NCBI RefSeq assembly: GCF_050916235.1
Contig: NZ_CP104854.1
Location: 1,612,001 to 1,676,000, forward strand
Source of the DNA: Maridesulfovibrio sp050916235
GTDB lineage: Bacteria; Desulfobacterota; Desulfovibrionia; Desulfovibrionales; Desulfovibrionaceae
DNA: 64,000 bases
Reading direction: 5' to 3'
The notes beneath the pieces are model-generated. The model searched no databases and had not been told where the DNA came from. It saw only the letters and a list, made by a program, of their open reading frames with translations. How positions within the stretch are numbered: the first letter of the stretch is position 1; every line of letters begins with the position of its first letter. The position numbers were made by a program, and so were the translations under genes. Shown in pieces: positions 37,052 to 45,936 of this stretch.

Positions 37052-39043
37052 TTAGAGGGGGATGATCTGGTGGTATGCTTTCTTGAAGACGACGGTTTCG
37101 CCTTTTTCAACATCGTACTTGGAGTTGACGAAGCATTTCCACTTGGAGTCATCAAGACCCATGAAGTCTCCGCGATAGTAGAATCCGGGGTAACGGGATT
37201 CTTCACGGAATTCGATGTGCTGCATGTGGAGACGAACAGTCCACAGTCTGTGGAACTGCTCCCAGCAGCGCATAAGTTCGTGGAGGTCACGTGCAGCCAG
37301 TTTGCGAGAATCTTCTTCGAGCATTTCGAGAAGTTTGAAACCGGTGTGCAGGAGAGACTTGGAGGTAACGTACATGGTACCAACACCACCACCGTATTCA
37401 TCGGTGCACTTTACGAGGCGCATCATGAAGTTTTTGGGAGTGATGTAGTTGGGGTTAACCACGGGGTCGGTAGAGATGCCTTTACCGGCTTCGAAGGTGT
37501 ACCAGGGCTGGTAGATTTCTTTAGCGAGATCAGCAGCAGATTCTTTCAGAGCGGGCTTGAAGTCTTTGTGATCAACAACCCAGCGAACCATCTGCTTACC
37601 AACGATACGGCCTTCAGCGTGAGAACCAGAAGAGAACTTGTGACCGGAAGCGCCAACACCGTCAGCACAGGTCCAGAGCCCGTTAACGGTGGTCATACGG
37701 TTGTAGACTTTACCGTTGTCAGCTTTAACTTTGTAATCTTCGGGAACCCAGTCTTCGTCCGGACCGGAGGTCCAGATACCGCAGCAACCGGAGTGAGAAC
37801 CGAGGAGGTAAGGCTCGGTGGGCATGATTTCGGAACCGGATTTCTCAGGTTCGATGTTCTGACAAGCCCAGAGGTTAGCCTGACCAACACACATGTCAAG
37901 GAAGTCTTCCCAAGCTTCGGACTCGAGGTGCTTCTGCTCAGCGGGGGTCAGTTCTTTGAAGGTGTTCTGCAGTGCGGTAGCGGTATCCATGTAGATGGGG
38001 CCGCGGCCTTCACGCATTTCACGGAGCATCATGTGGTTACGCAGACAGGTCGGGATAACGTGACCTTTAGCGTAGCCGCGATCTTCGTAAGGCTTGAGCA
38101 TTGCGCGGTTGGTTTCGCAGTAGTCTTCGCCTTTGTAGTTGGTAGCTTTAGCTTTGAAGAGCAGGAACCATGCACCAACCGGGCCGTAACCGTCTTTGAA
38201 GCGAGCAGGTACGAAGCGGTTTTCCATCATGGTCATTTCAGCGCCAACCTGAGCACACATGGTGTAGGTGGAACCTGCGTTCCATACGGGGTACCATGCG
38301 CGACCCATACCTTCACCAGTGGAGCGAGGACGGTAAACGTTAACAGCACCACCACAAGCTACAACAGCAGCGTTGCACTTGAATACGTATACTTTGTTTT
38401 CGCGGGTGGAGAAACCTACAGCACCTGCGATACGGTTGGGCTGGTTAGCATCGAGCAGCATCTTAACGATGAAGATACGCTCCATGTAACGATCTTCGCC
38501 CAGAGCCATTTTAGCAGCTTCAGCAACGATGCACTTGTAGGACTCACCGTTGATCATCATCTGCCAGCGGCCGGAACGAACGCAAGCATCGCCGTTGCGC
38601 AGGGAGAGGCCAGCAGCCTTTGCCTGAGCACCGTCGAGGTTTTTGCCATCTTTTTTGATCCAGCAGGGAAGGCCCCACTCTTCAAAGAGATGTACGGAAT
38701 CGTCAACGTGACGGCCGAGGTCGAAAATAAGGTCTTCGCGAACGAGGCCCATGAGGTCGGTACGAACCATGCGTACGTAGTCATCAGCGTCGTTGTCACC
38801 GAGGTAGGTGTTGATAGCGGACAGACCCTGTGCAACTGCACCGGAACGTTCCATAGCTGCTTTATCAACCAGCATGATGGAGATGTCGCCACCAACTTTT
38901 TCAATCCAGCGGCATGCTTCATAAGCAACACCGCAGTTACCCATACCACCACCGACGAGAAGAATATCAACGTCTTTTTCTATAAGCTCAGGTTCTGCGA
39001 GTGCAACACCTTTGGAAGCTTCTTTAATAGGGAGAAGAGGCAT
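37052..39043 (-). CDS. aprA: Adenylylsulfate reductase, alpha subunit
   Basis: A 663-residue FAD protein that reduces APS to sulfite and AMP. The FAD loop is DILLVGGGMGNCGVAYEA near residue 26. Substrate-site residues are in NRFVPARFKDGYGPVGAWF and IPTCLRNHMM. Length fits dissimilatory AprA. The ribosome site AAGGAGG precedes the ATG. It is transcribed with aprB, 64 bases upstream. Strong codon bias suggests very high expression. Confidence 0.97.
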   Translation of the reverse strand: MPLLPIKEASKGVALAEPELIEKDVDILLVGGGMGNCGVAYEACRWIEKVGGDISIMLVDKAAMERSGAVAQGLSAINTYLGDNDADDYVRMVRTDLMGLVREDLIFDLGRHVDDSVHLFEEWGLPCWIKKDGKNLDGAQAKAAGLSLRNGDACVRSGRWQMMINGESYKCIVAEAAKMALGEDRYMERIFIVKMLLDANQPNRIAGAVGFSTRENKVYVFKCNAAVVACGGAVNVYRPRSTGEGMGRAWYPVWNAGSTYTMCAQVGAEMTMMENRFVPARFKDGYGPVGAWFLLFKAKATNYKGEDYCETNRAMLKPYEDRGYAKGHVIPTCLRNHMMLREMREGRGPIYMDTATALQNTFKELTPAEQKHLESEAWEDFLDMCVGQANLWACQNIEPEKSGSEIMPTEPYLLGSHSGCCGIWTSGPDEDWVPEDYKVKADNGKVYNRMTTVNGLWTCADGVGASGHKFSSGSHAEGRIVGKQMVRWVVDHKDFKPALKESAADLAKEIYQPWYTFEAGKGISTDPVVNPNYITPKNFMMRLVKCTDEYGGGVGTMYVTSKSLLHTGFKLLEMLEEDSRKLAARDLHELMRCWEQFHRLWTVRLHMQHIEFREESRYPGFYYRGDFMGLDDSKWKCFVNSKYDVEKGETVVFKKAYHQIIPL

Positions 39044-39107
39044 GTTTCCTCCTTAAGTAGGTTTTAGATTACTTGAATTAAGCACCTAAGACAGCTCTTA
39101 GAAGTGA

Positions 39108-39593
39108 TTAATCCAGATCCTTCCAAGCTGTGGTCTTGTCAGCATCAGCAACATCGAACTTCTGACCGAGAACTTCTTTGGGGCGAGCCAGTTCGGTTTC
39201 GGTGAAAAGCAGTTCGTTGTCGAGATCGCCCGGCTCGGGTTTACCTTCATAAGGCTTGATGGAACCTTCGGGGGTGGTGCGGATGGGGAACTTGAAGCGC
39301 TTTACGTTTCCGTTACGGAACTTAACAGTCCACATGATGTCTTCAGCGGAACGCATGGGGATGGAAGTACCGCCCATGGGTGCGAAGTCACCGTAGGGGC
39401 GAGCTTCGATTGCGCCCTGGGGACAAATTTTAACGCAGGAGTAGCACTCCCAGCAGCCTTCGGGTTCCTGGTTGTAAGCACGCATTGCTTCGGGATCCAG
39501 GATCATAAGATCGTTAGGGCAGATGTACATGCAGGCGGTCTTTTCGCCACCTTTACAGCCATCACACTTTTCCGGATTGACAAAGGTCGGCAT
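39108..39593 (-). CDS. aprB: Adenylylsulfate reductase, beta subunit
   Basis: A 161-residue iron-sulfur subunit with two [4Fe-4S] motifs, CDGCKGGEKTACMYICP and CWECYSCVKICP. The C-terminal tail wraps AprA in known structures. It passes electrons from Qmo to the FAD of AprA. TAGGAGG precedes the ATG. It is the first gene of the apr cluster. Confidence 0.97.
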   Translation of the reverse strand: MPTFVNPEKCDGCKGGEKTACMYICPNDLMILDPEAMRAYNQEPEGCWECYSCVKICPQGAIEARPYGDFAPMGGTSIPMRSAEDIMWTVKFRNGNVKRFKFPIRTTPEGSIKPYEGKPEPGDLDNELLFTETELARPKEVLGQKFDVADADKTTAWKDLD

Positions 39594-40203
39594 ACCTAGT
39601 CCTCCTAAAAGGGTTTAATGTTATCAATCACCGACATCCTTAACCATTTATAATCTTGCCTAAAGTTCAAGGCTCGTGAAATTAGGAACTAACAAGCCCG
39701 CCCCTTGGTGTCAAGACGAAAGTGAAATTTAGAACAAGCCAATTTCAAACTCTCAATATAAACGGCCATGGAACACAGCTACCATACAACAGCGCGAAGC
39801 AGACAATGCTTGCGCCAGCAGCATAAAACGTGAATGTGTTCCATCATGAAGAGCTTTTAGTTCATTCTTGCCTTTGTTAGCAAGCCTTTTTTTCCAGATT
39901 GTGATACAATATTCACAACTGACCTAATAGCCTATAATCACGAAACTTATTGCTAGAAAATAGCATAAAATTATCTAGACATTCTTTTACTCTCTTACCC
40001 ATGCACATTTTCTCCTGCGCAATTACTTCTGCAGTCAAACTCATGATTTTAACCTGCTATTTTGATCTCTTAATCAACTTATTTTGACCGTATCCGACTT
40101 CGCATTCGCACCACCGGGCCAATCCTTGCCACGGGCATCTACAAAATAATATGAACTTCAAAAACTCTAGCGTAGGCATAATTACACCCTTCAAGAACAC
40201 TCA

Positions 40204-40221
40204 TCGTGAAAAAATTCACTG
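40204..40221 (+). promoter_or_regulatory. CRP/HcpR- or Rex-like operator upstream of sat
   Basis: TCGTGAAAAAATTCACTG contains GTGA-N6-TCAC, the core of CRP/FNR-family sites, and also GTGAA-N4-TTCAC, close to the Rex consensus TTGTGAA-N4-TTCACAA. Both HcpR and Rex have been connected with sat in Desulfovibrio. The centre lies 61-62 bases before the start point predicted from the promoter below, a common class I activator position. Confidence 0.55.
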
Positions 40222-40237
40222 CTTCTTAACTTTACCC

Positions 40238-40267
40238 TTGACATTTCTTTCACAAACAATTCATAAC
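40238..40267 (+). promoter_or_regulatory. Candidate sigma-70 promoter of sat
   Basis: TTGACA (40238-40243), an 18-base spacer and CATAAC (40262-40267). The spacer includes TTTCACAAA, a second half-site for a GTGAA/TTCAC-binding regulator. The resulting leader is about 200 bases. Confidence 0.5.
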
Positions 40268-40470
40268 CCCTTTGAAGAATCATGGAGCATAAAGGGCAAA
40301 AGAATTTATTCTATTGTCTTTTCCATGACAACTGGTATAGATATTTTCGTTTCGCAGACCACCCCCTTTTTTGGGAGCGTTAACCTGGAAAGATCCAGAC
40401 ACAGACTAGATTCTGGGGTCTTGCGAAAGGCCAAGGTGTTGAAAAATAATTACTACAAGGAGACGTAAAC

Positions 40471-41751
40471 ATGTCTAAGCTCGTAGCCCCTCACGGTGGC
40501 AAAGGCCTCGTTTGCTGCCTGCTCGAAGGCGCAGAACTCGCTGCTGAACAGAAAAAGGCCGAAGGCCTGGCCCAGATCGAAATTTCTGCCCGCGCAAAGG
40601 GCGACCTCATCATGATGGGATGTGGTGGTTTCTCTCCCCTGAACGGTTTCATGGGTAAAGCTGACTGGAAAGGCGTTTGTGAAAAATTCCTGATGGAAGA
40701 CGGCACCTTCTGGCCCGTTCCTGTTACCCTCGACACCGACAACGAAGACGTTAAAGTCGGCGATGAAATTGCTCTCGTGAACAAAGGTACCGTATACGCT
40801 ACCATGAAGATCGAAGAGAAATACGAAATGACCGAAGAAGACAAGAAATGGGAATGCTACCAGGTCTTCAAAGGTGAAGGCGAAGAGTCCGCTGACGATA
40901 TCTTCTGGAAAACCGCTCTTGCCGACCACCCCGGCGTACAGATGGTTATGGCTCAGAAGAAGTACAACCTGGCCGGTCCCGTTAAAGTTCTGTCCGAAGG
41001 TGAATACCCCGAACAGTACAAAGGCGTTTACCTGCGCCCCGCTGAAACCCGTGCGATCTTCGAAGAAAAAGGCTGGTCCACAGTTTCCGCTCTGCAGCTG
41101 CGTAACCCCATGCACCGCTCCCACGAATTCCTGGCAAAAATCTCCATCGAAGTTTGTGACGGCTGCATGATCCACTCCCTGATCGGTAACCTGAAGCCCG
41201 GTGACATTCCTGCAGAAGTACGTGTAAAAGCAATCGACACCCTGGTTGAACACTACTTTGTAAAAGCAAACGTAATCCAGGCCGGCTACCCCCTCGACAT
41301 GCGTTACGCTGGTCCCCGTGAAGGTCTGCTCCACGCTACCTTCCGTCAGAACTACGGCGTTAACAAAATGCTTATCGGTCGTGACCACGCTGGTGTTGGT
41401 GACTTCTACGGTCTGTTCGAAGCTCAGGAAATCTTTGACAGAATTCCTTACGCAAACGAAGTTTGCCCCGAGCCCGGCAAAGCTCTGCTTTGTGAGCCCA
41501 TGAAGATTGACTGGACCTTCTACTGCTACAAGTGCGACGGCATGGCTTCCCTGAGAACCTGCCCCCACTCCAAAGAAGACCGCGTAATCCTCTCCGGTAC
41601 CAAACTGCGTAAAGCACTTTCCGAAGGCGCTGAAATCGTAGATCACTTCGGTCGTGACGAAGTTCTGGTTCAGCTCCGTGAATACTACGAAGGCCTCACC
41701 GAAAAGGTTGAAGTCAAAATGCAGGGTGCAGCTTCCGGCGCAGCCATGTAA
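40471..41751 (+). CDS. sat: Sulfate adenylyltransferase (ATP sulfurylase)
   Basis: A 426-residue homooligomeric ATP sulfurylase that makes APS from sulfate and ATP. The HxxH active-site block LQLRNPMHRSHEFL is at about 208-221 and GRDHAGVGDFYG at about 302-313. A Cys cluster YCYKCDGMASLRTCPHS near 352-368 resembles the metal site of Desulfovibrio and archaeal Sat. AAGGAGA precedes the ATG. It faces away from aprBA and has its own terminator. Confidence 0.97.
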   Translation: MSKLVAPHGGKGLVCCLLEGAELAAEQKKAEGLAQIEISARAKGDLIMMGCGGFSPLNGFMGKADWKGVCEKFLMEDGTFWPVPVTLDTDNEDVKVGDEIALVNKGTVYATMKIEEKYEMTEEDKKWECYQVFKGEGEESADDIFWKTALADHPGVQMVMAQKKYNLAGPVKVLSEGEYPEQYKGVYLRPAETRAIFEEKGWSTVSALQLRNPMHRSHEFLAKISIEVCDGCMIHSLIGNLKPGDIPAEVRVKAIDTLVEHYFVKANVIQAGYPLDMRYAGPREGLLHATFRQNYGVNKMLIGRDHAGVGDFYGLFEAQEIFDRIPYANEVCPEPGKALLCEPMKIDWTFYCYKCDGMASLRTCPHSKEDRVILSGTKLRKALSEGAEIVDHFGRDEVLVQLREYYEGLTEKVEVKMQGAASGAAM

Positions 41752-41780
41752 TTTAAGTAGTATCACTACTTGCTTATACA

Positions 41781-41812
41781 GGGAGGAGGCGGCAACGCTT
41801 CCTCCCTTTTTT
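41781..41812 (+). terminator. Intrinsic terminator of sat
   Basis: GGGAGGAGGC (41781-41790) pairs with GCTTCCTCCC (41797-41806), with one G-U pair, followed by six T's. Confidence 0.93.
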
Positions 41813-41936
41813 AGTTTTTTCAGTATGCTTCGGGCTGGTTTGCTGTTTATTATGCGGATAGATATTTAGGGTTGCCCATCGATGAAAATCACGCTAGATA
41901 GTCGGTCTTCCCTATATTACATTTCAGGATACAAAA

Positions 41937-43580
41937 ATGCCCAATTATAAAAAATTTGAACGTTCCGGTGCTGATGCACCGCGCAGAACGTCTTTGCTTG
42001 ATGAAATCAAAGAGCTGGACGCCCGTCTTCTTTCAATTGTCTCCCGCAGAAACTACCTTATGGGTAAAGCTGCATCCAAAAGAAGACAGAAGGGACTTCC
42101 TCTCGGCGACCCTGATATGGAAAGACGCATCTTTGAAACATGGTCAGCAGAAGCCAAAAGCAAGAATTTCGACCTCAAGACAGCACGCCGTGTTTTCGAA
42201 CAGCTCAACAACCTCGCATATGCTGCAGTAGCAAAGCCGGAAAACCGCAAGCTCTCTACATATATATTATCGCCCCCGCAGCGACCGGTCAGTGTAACCT
42301 TCGACGGCCCCTGTTCCCTTTTCCAGTCCAAACTGTGGATCGCCATGGCTGCCGCCAGCGGTGCCGATGCAACGCTTGCGCCCCTTTGCGTGAATGACCA
42401 GATTACCGAGCTGGTGAAGGCCTTCAACCAGGCCGGAGCCCACCTTGCATGGGAAGGCGAAGCCGTTGAATCCCGTCAGGGAGAAGGTATTGAGTTTGAA
42501 GATAAACTCATCTTTGCCGGCGACGATCCCATGACCATGTTCCTGATTCTTGCTTTCGGACTTAAAACCACCGGCAAGTTCAAAGTTGCCGGCGGTCCGG
42601 TTCTTAAGCAGTATGACACACGCCCGCTTACCGGCCTGTTGTCCGCGCTCGGAGCAAGGCTCAACACTCTCGATCTGCAAAGCCACGGTCTGCCCGCACG
42701 CCTTGAGTGCGGAGGCAGAATGGCTTCCTCCATTGAACTGACCGAGGAAACTCCCGCTGAATTTGCTGCTGCCCTTGCGCTGGCAGGCTGGACCTATCAG
42801 CAGGGCATCACCTTAAGCTTTGATGCAGAATGGAGTGGAAAATCCCTGCTCCGTGAAGTTACTTCCGTGCTTAAGTCCTGCGGCATCAAGGCCAAACTGT
42901 CCGACACTGAGTTTTCGGTAAAACCTGCTGCAGCCGCAGACTTTCCGAAGCAGCCTGAAATTTCTCTTGAACCCGCCCTTTGCGCAGCGATTCTCTCCAT
43001 TCCCGCATTTGCCGGTGGAGAGGTCACCATCAACGGGTCCTGGCCTGCAGGCTCCCCGATTGCCGATGATGCTGTGCGTACCCTTGCATCCGGCGGAATC
43101 AAGCTTGATATCGCAAAGTCATCCATCACTGCGAGCAAGGGTGAAGCCGCAGCTGACACGACTTTCAACTTCGGTCAGGCCGAAGAACTCTTCCCTGTCG
43201 GCCTGGCTCTGGCTGTCAATTCCCGCAGCGAATGCAGGATCAGCAACATTGCCGATCAGGTTATGTTCGAACAGGGCATTGAACTGCTCGAACGTATCGG
43301 AATCCGCTATGAGCGCGGGGACGACGAGCTGACCGTCATCCCCGGCCGCCTCAAGTGGGACGAAGCCTGGTATGCACCGACCCCCTTCTTCGGGATTGCC
43401 CTCGGCCTTCTGGCCTGGATGCGTCCGGGAATATCCATTGAAAACCCCGGCGACATGAACGATCTCTGGCCCCGCTATTGGACCCTGTACAACAGCCTGC
43501 CCGAAATCAACGGACTCAAAGACCCTGAGGTTAAGAAAGAAAATGAATCTAAAACCCGAAGAAGAATCAAAATCGATTAG
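41937..43580 (+). CDS. Chorismate-mutase-like domain fused to a degenerate EPSP-synthase-fold domain
   Basis: 547 residues. Residues about 20-100 resemble AroQ chorismate mutase (LLDEIKELDARLLSIVSRRN; GDPDMERRIFETW). Residues about 115-520 follow EPSP synthase in order and length, for example PVLKQYDTRPLTGLLSALGA. The active site is mostly lost: the PGSKS-N-R loop is DGPCSLFQSK, GNAGTAMR is GDDPMTMF, SSQF is TPAEF, KE(S/T)DR is absent, and the final DxxxxKTFP lysine is replaced. Only the Arg of the RPL turn is clearly kept. It is unlikely to be a working AroA. It follows sat on the same strand after a terminator. Confidence 0.8.
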   Translation: MPNYKKFERSGADAPRRTSLLDEIKELDARLLSIVSRRNYLMGKAASKRRQKGLPLGDPDMERRIFETWSAEAKSKNFDLKTARRVFEQLNNLAYAAVAKPENRKLSTYILSPPQRPVSVTFDGPCSLFQSKLWIAMAAASGADATLAPLCVNDQITELVKAFNQAGAHLAWEGEAVESRQGEGIEFEDKLIFAGDDPMTMFLILAFGLKTTGKFKVAGGPVLKQYDTRPLTGLLSALGARLNTLDLQSHGLPARLECGGRMASSIELTEETPAEFAAALALAGWTYQQGITLSFDAEWSGKSLLREVTSVLKSCGIKAKLSDTEFSVKPAAAADFPKQPEISLEPALCAAILSIPAFAGGEVTINGSWPAGSPIADDAVRTLASGGIKLDIAKSSITASKGEAAADTTFNFGQAEELFPVGLALAVNSRSECRISNIADQVMFEQGIELLERIGIRYERGDDELTVIPGRLKWDEAWYAPTPFFGIALGLLAWMRPGISIENPGDMNDLWPRYWTLYNSLPEINGLKDPEVKKENESKTRRRIKID

Positions 43581-43800
43581 TATTCCCGAGATCGAAGCAG
43601 AAATCGAGGACTTCAAAAAGCAGCTGGAAGCCAGCAAGGTTCGCACTAAGGAACTGATGGCCGGAGAAAAGCCTGCTGAAGGAATCTTTTTCGCCAAGGA
43701 AATCTTCGAATCTCAACAGGACAAATTACGTCTGGAAGTAGAGATTGACACCCGTCAACGAAAAATAAACCGAATGCGCCTCGGAATGGAAGGATATTAG
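43543..43800 (+). CDS. Small coiled-coil protein
   Basis: 85 residues, highly charged, predicted helical throughout (IEAEIEDFKKQLEASKVR; DKLRLEVEIDTRQRKINRMR). The start overlaps the previous gene by 38 bases, implying translational coupling. No family is recognised. It may act with the fusion protein upstream. Confidence 0.65.
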   Translation: MNLKPEEESKSISIPEIEAEIEDFKKQLEASKVRTKELMAGEKPAEGIFFAKEIFESQQDKLRLEVEIDTRQRKINRMRLGMEGY

Positions 43801-43806
43801 ACTGTA

Positions 43807-43850
43807 CCCGGCTTCATTACAGCTTTAGCGGGCAACTTTATGAAGCCGGG
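43807..43850. other. Inverted repeat upstream of the aconitase gene
   Basis: CCCGGCTTCAT (43807-43817) and ATGAAGCCGGG (43840-43850) are perfect 11-base arms around a 22-base loop. No T-run follows, so it may be an operator, a leader structure or a weak terminator. Confidence 0.45.
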
Positions 43851-43916
43851 ACACGTCGCATTGACTGAACACTTTGTTTTAAATCTGCTTGCACAAGCAC
43901 ACAATCTGGAGGTCTC

Positions 43917-45836
43917 ATGGGTTTAAATATTACTGAGAAGATTATTTCTGCACATCTTCTGAACGGTGTAATGGAACCGGGTACAGAGATCGGTCTGCGT
44001 ATTGATCAGACTTTGACTCAGGATGCAACCGGCACAATGGCGTACCTGCAATTCGAGGCAATGGGCATTGATACTGTCCAGACCGAACTTTCAGTAAGCT
44101 ATGTGGACCACAACACCCTGCAGATGGGTTTCCGCAACCCTGACGACCACCAGTTCCTGCGCACTGTCGCAGCCAGACACGGTGTTGTTTTTTCTCCCGC
44201 AGGCACCGGTATCTGCCACCAGCTTCATCTTGAAAACTTCGCCAAACCCGGCAAGACCCTGATCGGTTCCGACAGCCATACCCCCACTGCAGGCGGACTG
44301 GGATCCCTGGCCATGGGTGCCGGAGGCCTTTCCGTAGCACTGGCCATGGCCGGTCAACCCTACTCCATTCCCATGCCCAAGGTGGTAAAGGTAGAACTTA
44401 CCGGTGCACTTACCGGATGGGCTTCTGCCAAGGACATCATCCTGCAGCTGCTGGGTATGCTTACGGTCAAGGGCGGAGTGGGCAAAGTGTTCGAATTCGG
44501 CGGTGAAGGCGTAAAAAACCTTACCGTTCCCGAACGCGCAGTTATCACCAACATGGGTGCCGAACTGGGTGCAACCACCTCTATTTTCCCCAGTGATGAA
44601 AACACCCGTGAGTTTCTCAAGGCCATGGGCCGCGAAGAGGACTGGACTGAACTGATCGCTGATGAAGATGCGGTTTACGCAGAAACCGTCGTGATCAACC
44701 TTTCCGAGCTTGAACCTCTGGTTGCACAGCCGCACATGCCTGACCGCGTGGTTTCCGTAAAATCACTCGCAGGCCTCAAGGTCAACCAGTGTGCCATCGG
44801 TTCCTGTACCAACTCTTCCTACTCCGACCTGAAAACAACTGCCATGATCCTTGAAGGACAGCAGCTCCCCGCAGGTGTGGACCTGATGATCTCCCCCGGC
44901 TCCAAGCAGGTTCTCAAGATGCTTGCATCCGACGGGCTCATCGCCAACTTCCTTGATTCCGGCGCAAGACTGCTCGAATGTACCTGCGGCCCCTGCATCG
45001 GCATGGGCGGTTCCCCTACTTCCGCCGGAGTGAGCGTGCGTACCTTCAACCGCAACTTTGAAGGCCGCAGCGGAACCCAGGATGCCCAGGTATATCTGGC
45101 CAGCCCCCAGACAGCTGCCAAGCTCGCACTTGCTGGTGAATTCACCGACCCCGCGACATGGGGAACCCCGCCGGCCAAGATCGACTTCCCGGCAGAAGTA
45201 CCCTCCATCCGCAACCTGTTCATCTTCCCCCCGGAAGACAGAACAGGAGTTGAGATTGTACGCGGCCCGAACATTGTTCCGCTGGAATCCTTTTCCGCAA
45301 TGCCTGACACAATCTCTTCGGAAATACGCCTCAAGGTCGGCGACGACATCACCACCGACCACATCCTGCCCGCAGGTGCGCAGATCACTGCACTGCGTTC
45401 CAACATCCCGGCAATCAGCGAATACATATTCAGCCGGGTGGATGCAGGATTTGTCGGCCGCATGAAGGCAGCCGACAGCGGAATAATCCTCGGCGGAGAA
45501 AACTACGGACAGGGTTCCAGCCGTGAACACGCAGCTCTTGGCCCCCGTCATCTCGGCGTTGTTGCGGTCATCGTAAAGTCACTTGCACGTATTCATCGTG
45601 CAAACCTTATCAATTTCGGCATTCTACCCCTTGTACTATCTGACAAGAGCGATTACGAAAGACTTTCCGAGGGCAGTTCCCTGACCATCGACACCACTTC
45701 CATCATCCCCGGCGGTGAAGCTGCAGTCAAAACAGTCGATGGCCTGGAAATCAAGGTCACAAACGACCTCTCGGAAAAAGAGCTGGCTATTATCAAAGCC
45801 GGCGGCCTGCTCAATTATGTAGGCAAGCAAATGTAA
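43917..45836 (+). CDS. Aconitate hydratase
   Basis: A 639-residue monomeric aconitase of the shorter bacterial/archaeal type (isopropylmalate-isomerase-like). The [4Fe-4S] ligands are the Cys in CAIGSCTNSSYSDL (about 290-303) and two in CTCGPCIGMGGSP (about 351-363). The swivelling C-terminal domain has GQGSSREHAALGPRHLGV. It interconverts citrate and isocitrate. GGAGGT precedes the ATG. Confidence 0.95.
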   Translation: MGLNITEKIISAHLLNGVMEPGTEIGLRIDQTLTQDATGTMAYLQFEAMGIDTVQTELSVSYVDHNTLQMGFRNPDDHQFLRTVAARHGVVFSPAGTGICHQLHLENFAKPGKTLIGSDSHTPTAGGLGSLAMGAGGLSVALAMAGQPYSIPMPKVVKVELTGALTGWASAKDIILQLLGMLTVKGGVGKVFEFGGEGVKNLTVPERAVITNMGAELGATTSIFPSDENTREFLKAMGREEDWTELIADEDAVYAETVVINLSELEPLVAQPHMPDRVVSVKSLAGLKVNQCAIGSCTNSSYSDLKTTAMILEGQQLPAGVDLMISPGSKQVLKMLASDGLIANFLDSGARLLECTCGPCIGMGGSPTSAGVSVRTFNRNFEGRSGTQDAQVYLASPQTAAKLALAGEFTDPATWGTPPAKIDFPAEVPSIRNLFIFPPEDRTGVEIVRGPNIVPLESFSAMPDTISSEIRLKVGDDITTDHILPAGAQITALRSNIPAISEYIFSRVDAGFVGRMKAADSGIILGGENYGQGSSREHAALGPRHLGVVAVIVKSLARIHRANLINFGILPLVLSDKSDYERLSEGSSLTIDTTSIIPGGEAAVKTVDGLEIKVTNDLSEKELAIIKAGGLLNYVGKQM

Positions 45837-45844
45837 ATGAGGCT

Positions 45845-45876
45845 GCAGGGCATCCGGTTCATCACGGGTGCCCTGC
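45845..45876 (+). other. Hairpin between aconitase and ppiD-like genes
   Basis: GCAGGGCATCCG (45845-45856) pairs with CGGGTGCCCTGC (45865-45876) with one G-U pair and an 8-base loop. No T-run follows. It may protect the 3' end of the aconitase mRNA. Confidence 0.55.
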
Positions 45877-45936
45877 TGCAGACAAATATGAGAAACCATG
45901 AACGCAGCAAGGCTGCAAACGGAGAATGAAGAAGCC

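Larger units (their letters stand above)
39594..40470. other. Divergent regulatory region between aprB and sat
   Basis: 877 bases without a supported gene; an unlikely 105-codon frame (40151-40468) runs into the sat ribosome site and is ignored. The stretch holds leaders and promoters for both directions. On the aprB side TTGACA (39714-39709, minus) and a TATAAA-like element (39652-39647) can be seen, not ideally spaced. The sat promoter is listed separately. Confidence 0.6.

Noticed and set aside
36887..39067. 726-codon plus-strand frame opposite aprA
   Set aside because: Same effect of codon bias; aprA is certain.
40151..40468. 105-codon plus-strand frame just upstream of sat
   Set aside because: It covers the sat operator, promoter and ribosome site and has no ribosome site of its own.
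40453..41766. 437-codon minus-strand frame opposite sat
   Set aside because: Antisense shadow; sat motifs are unmistakable.
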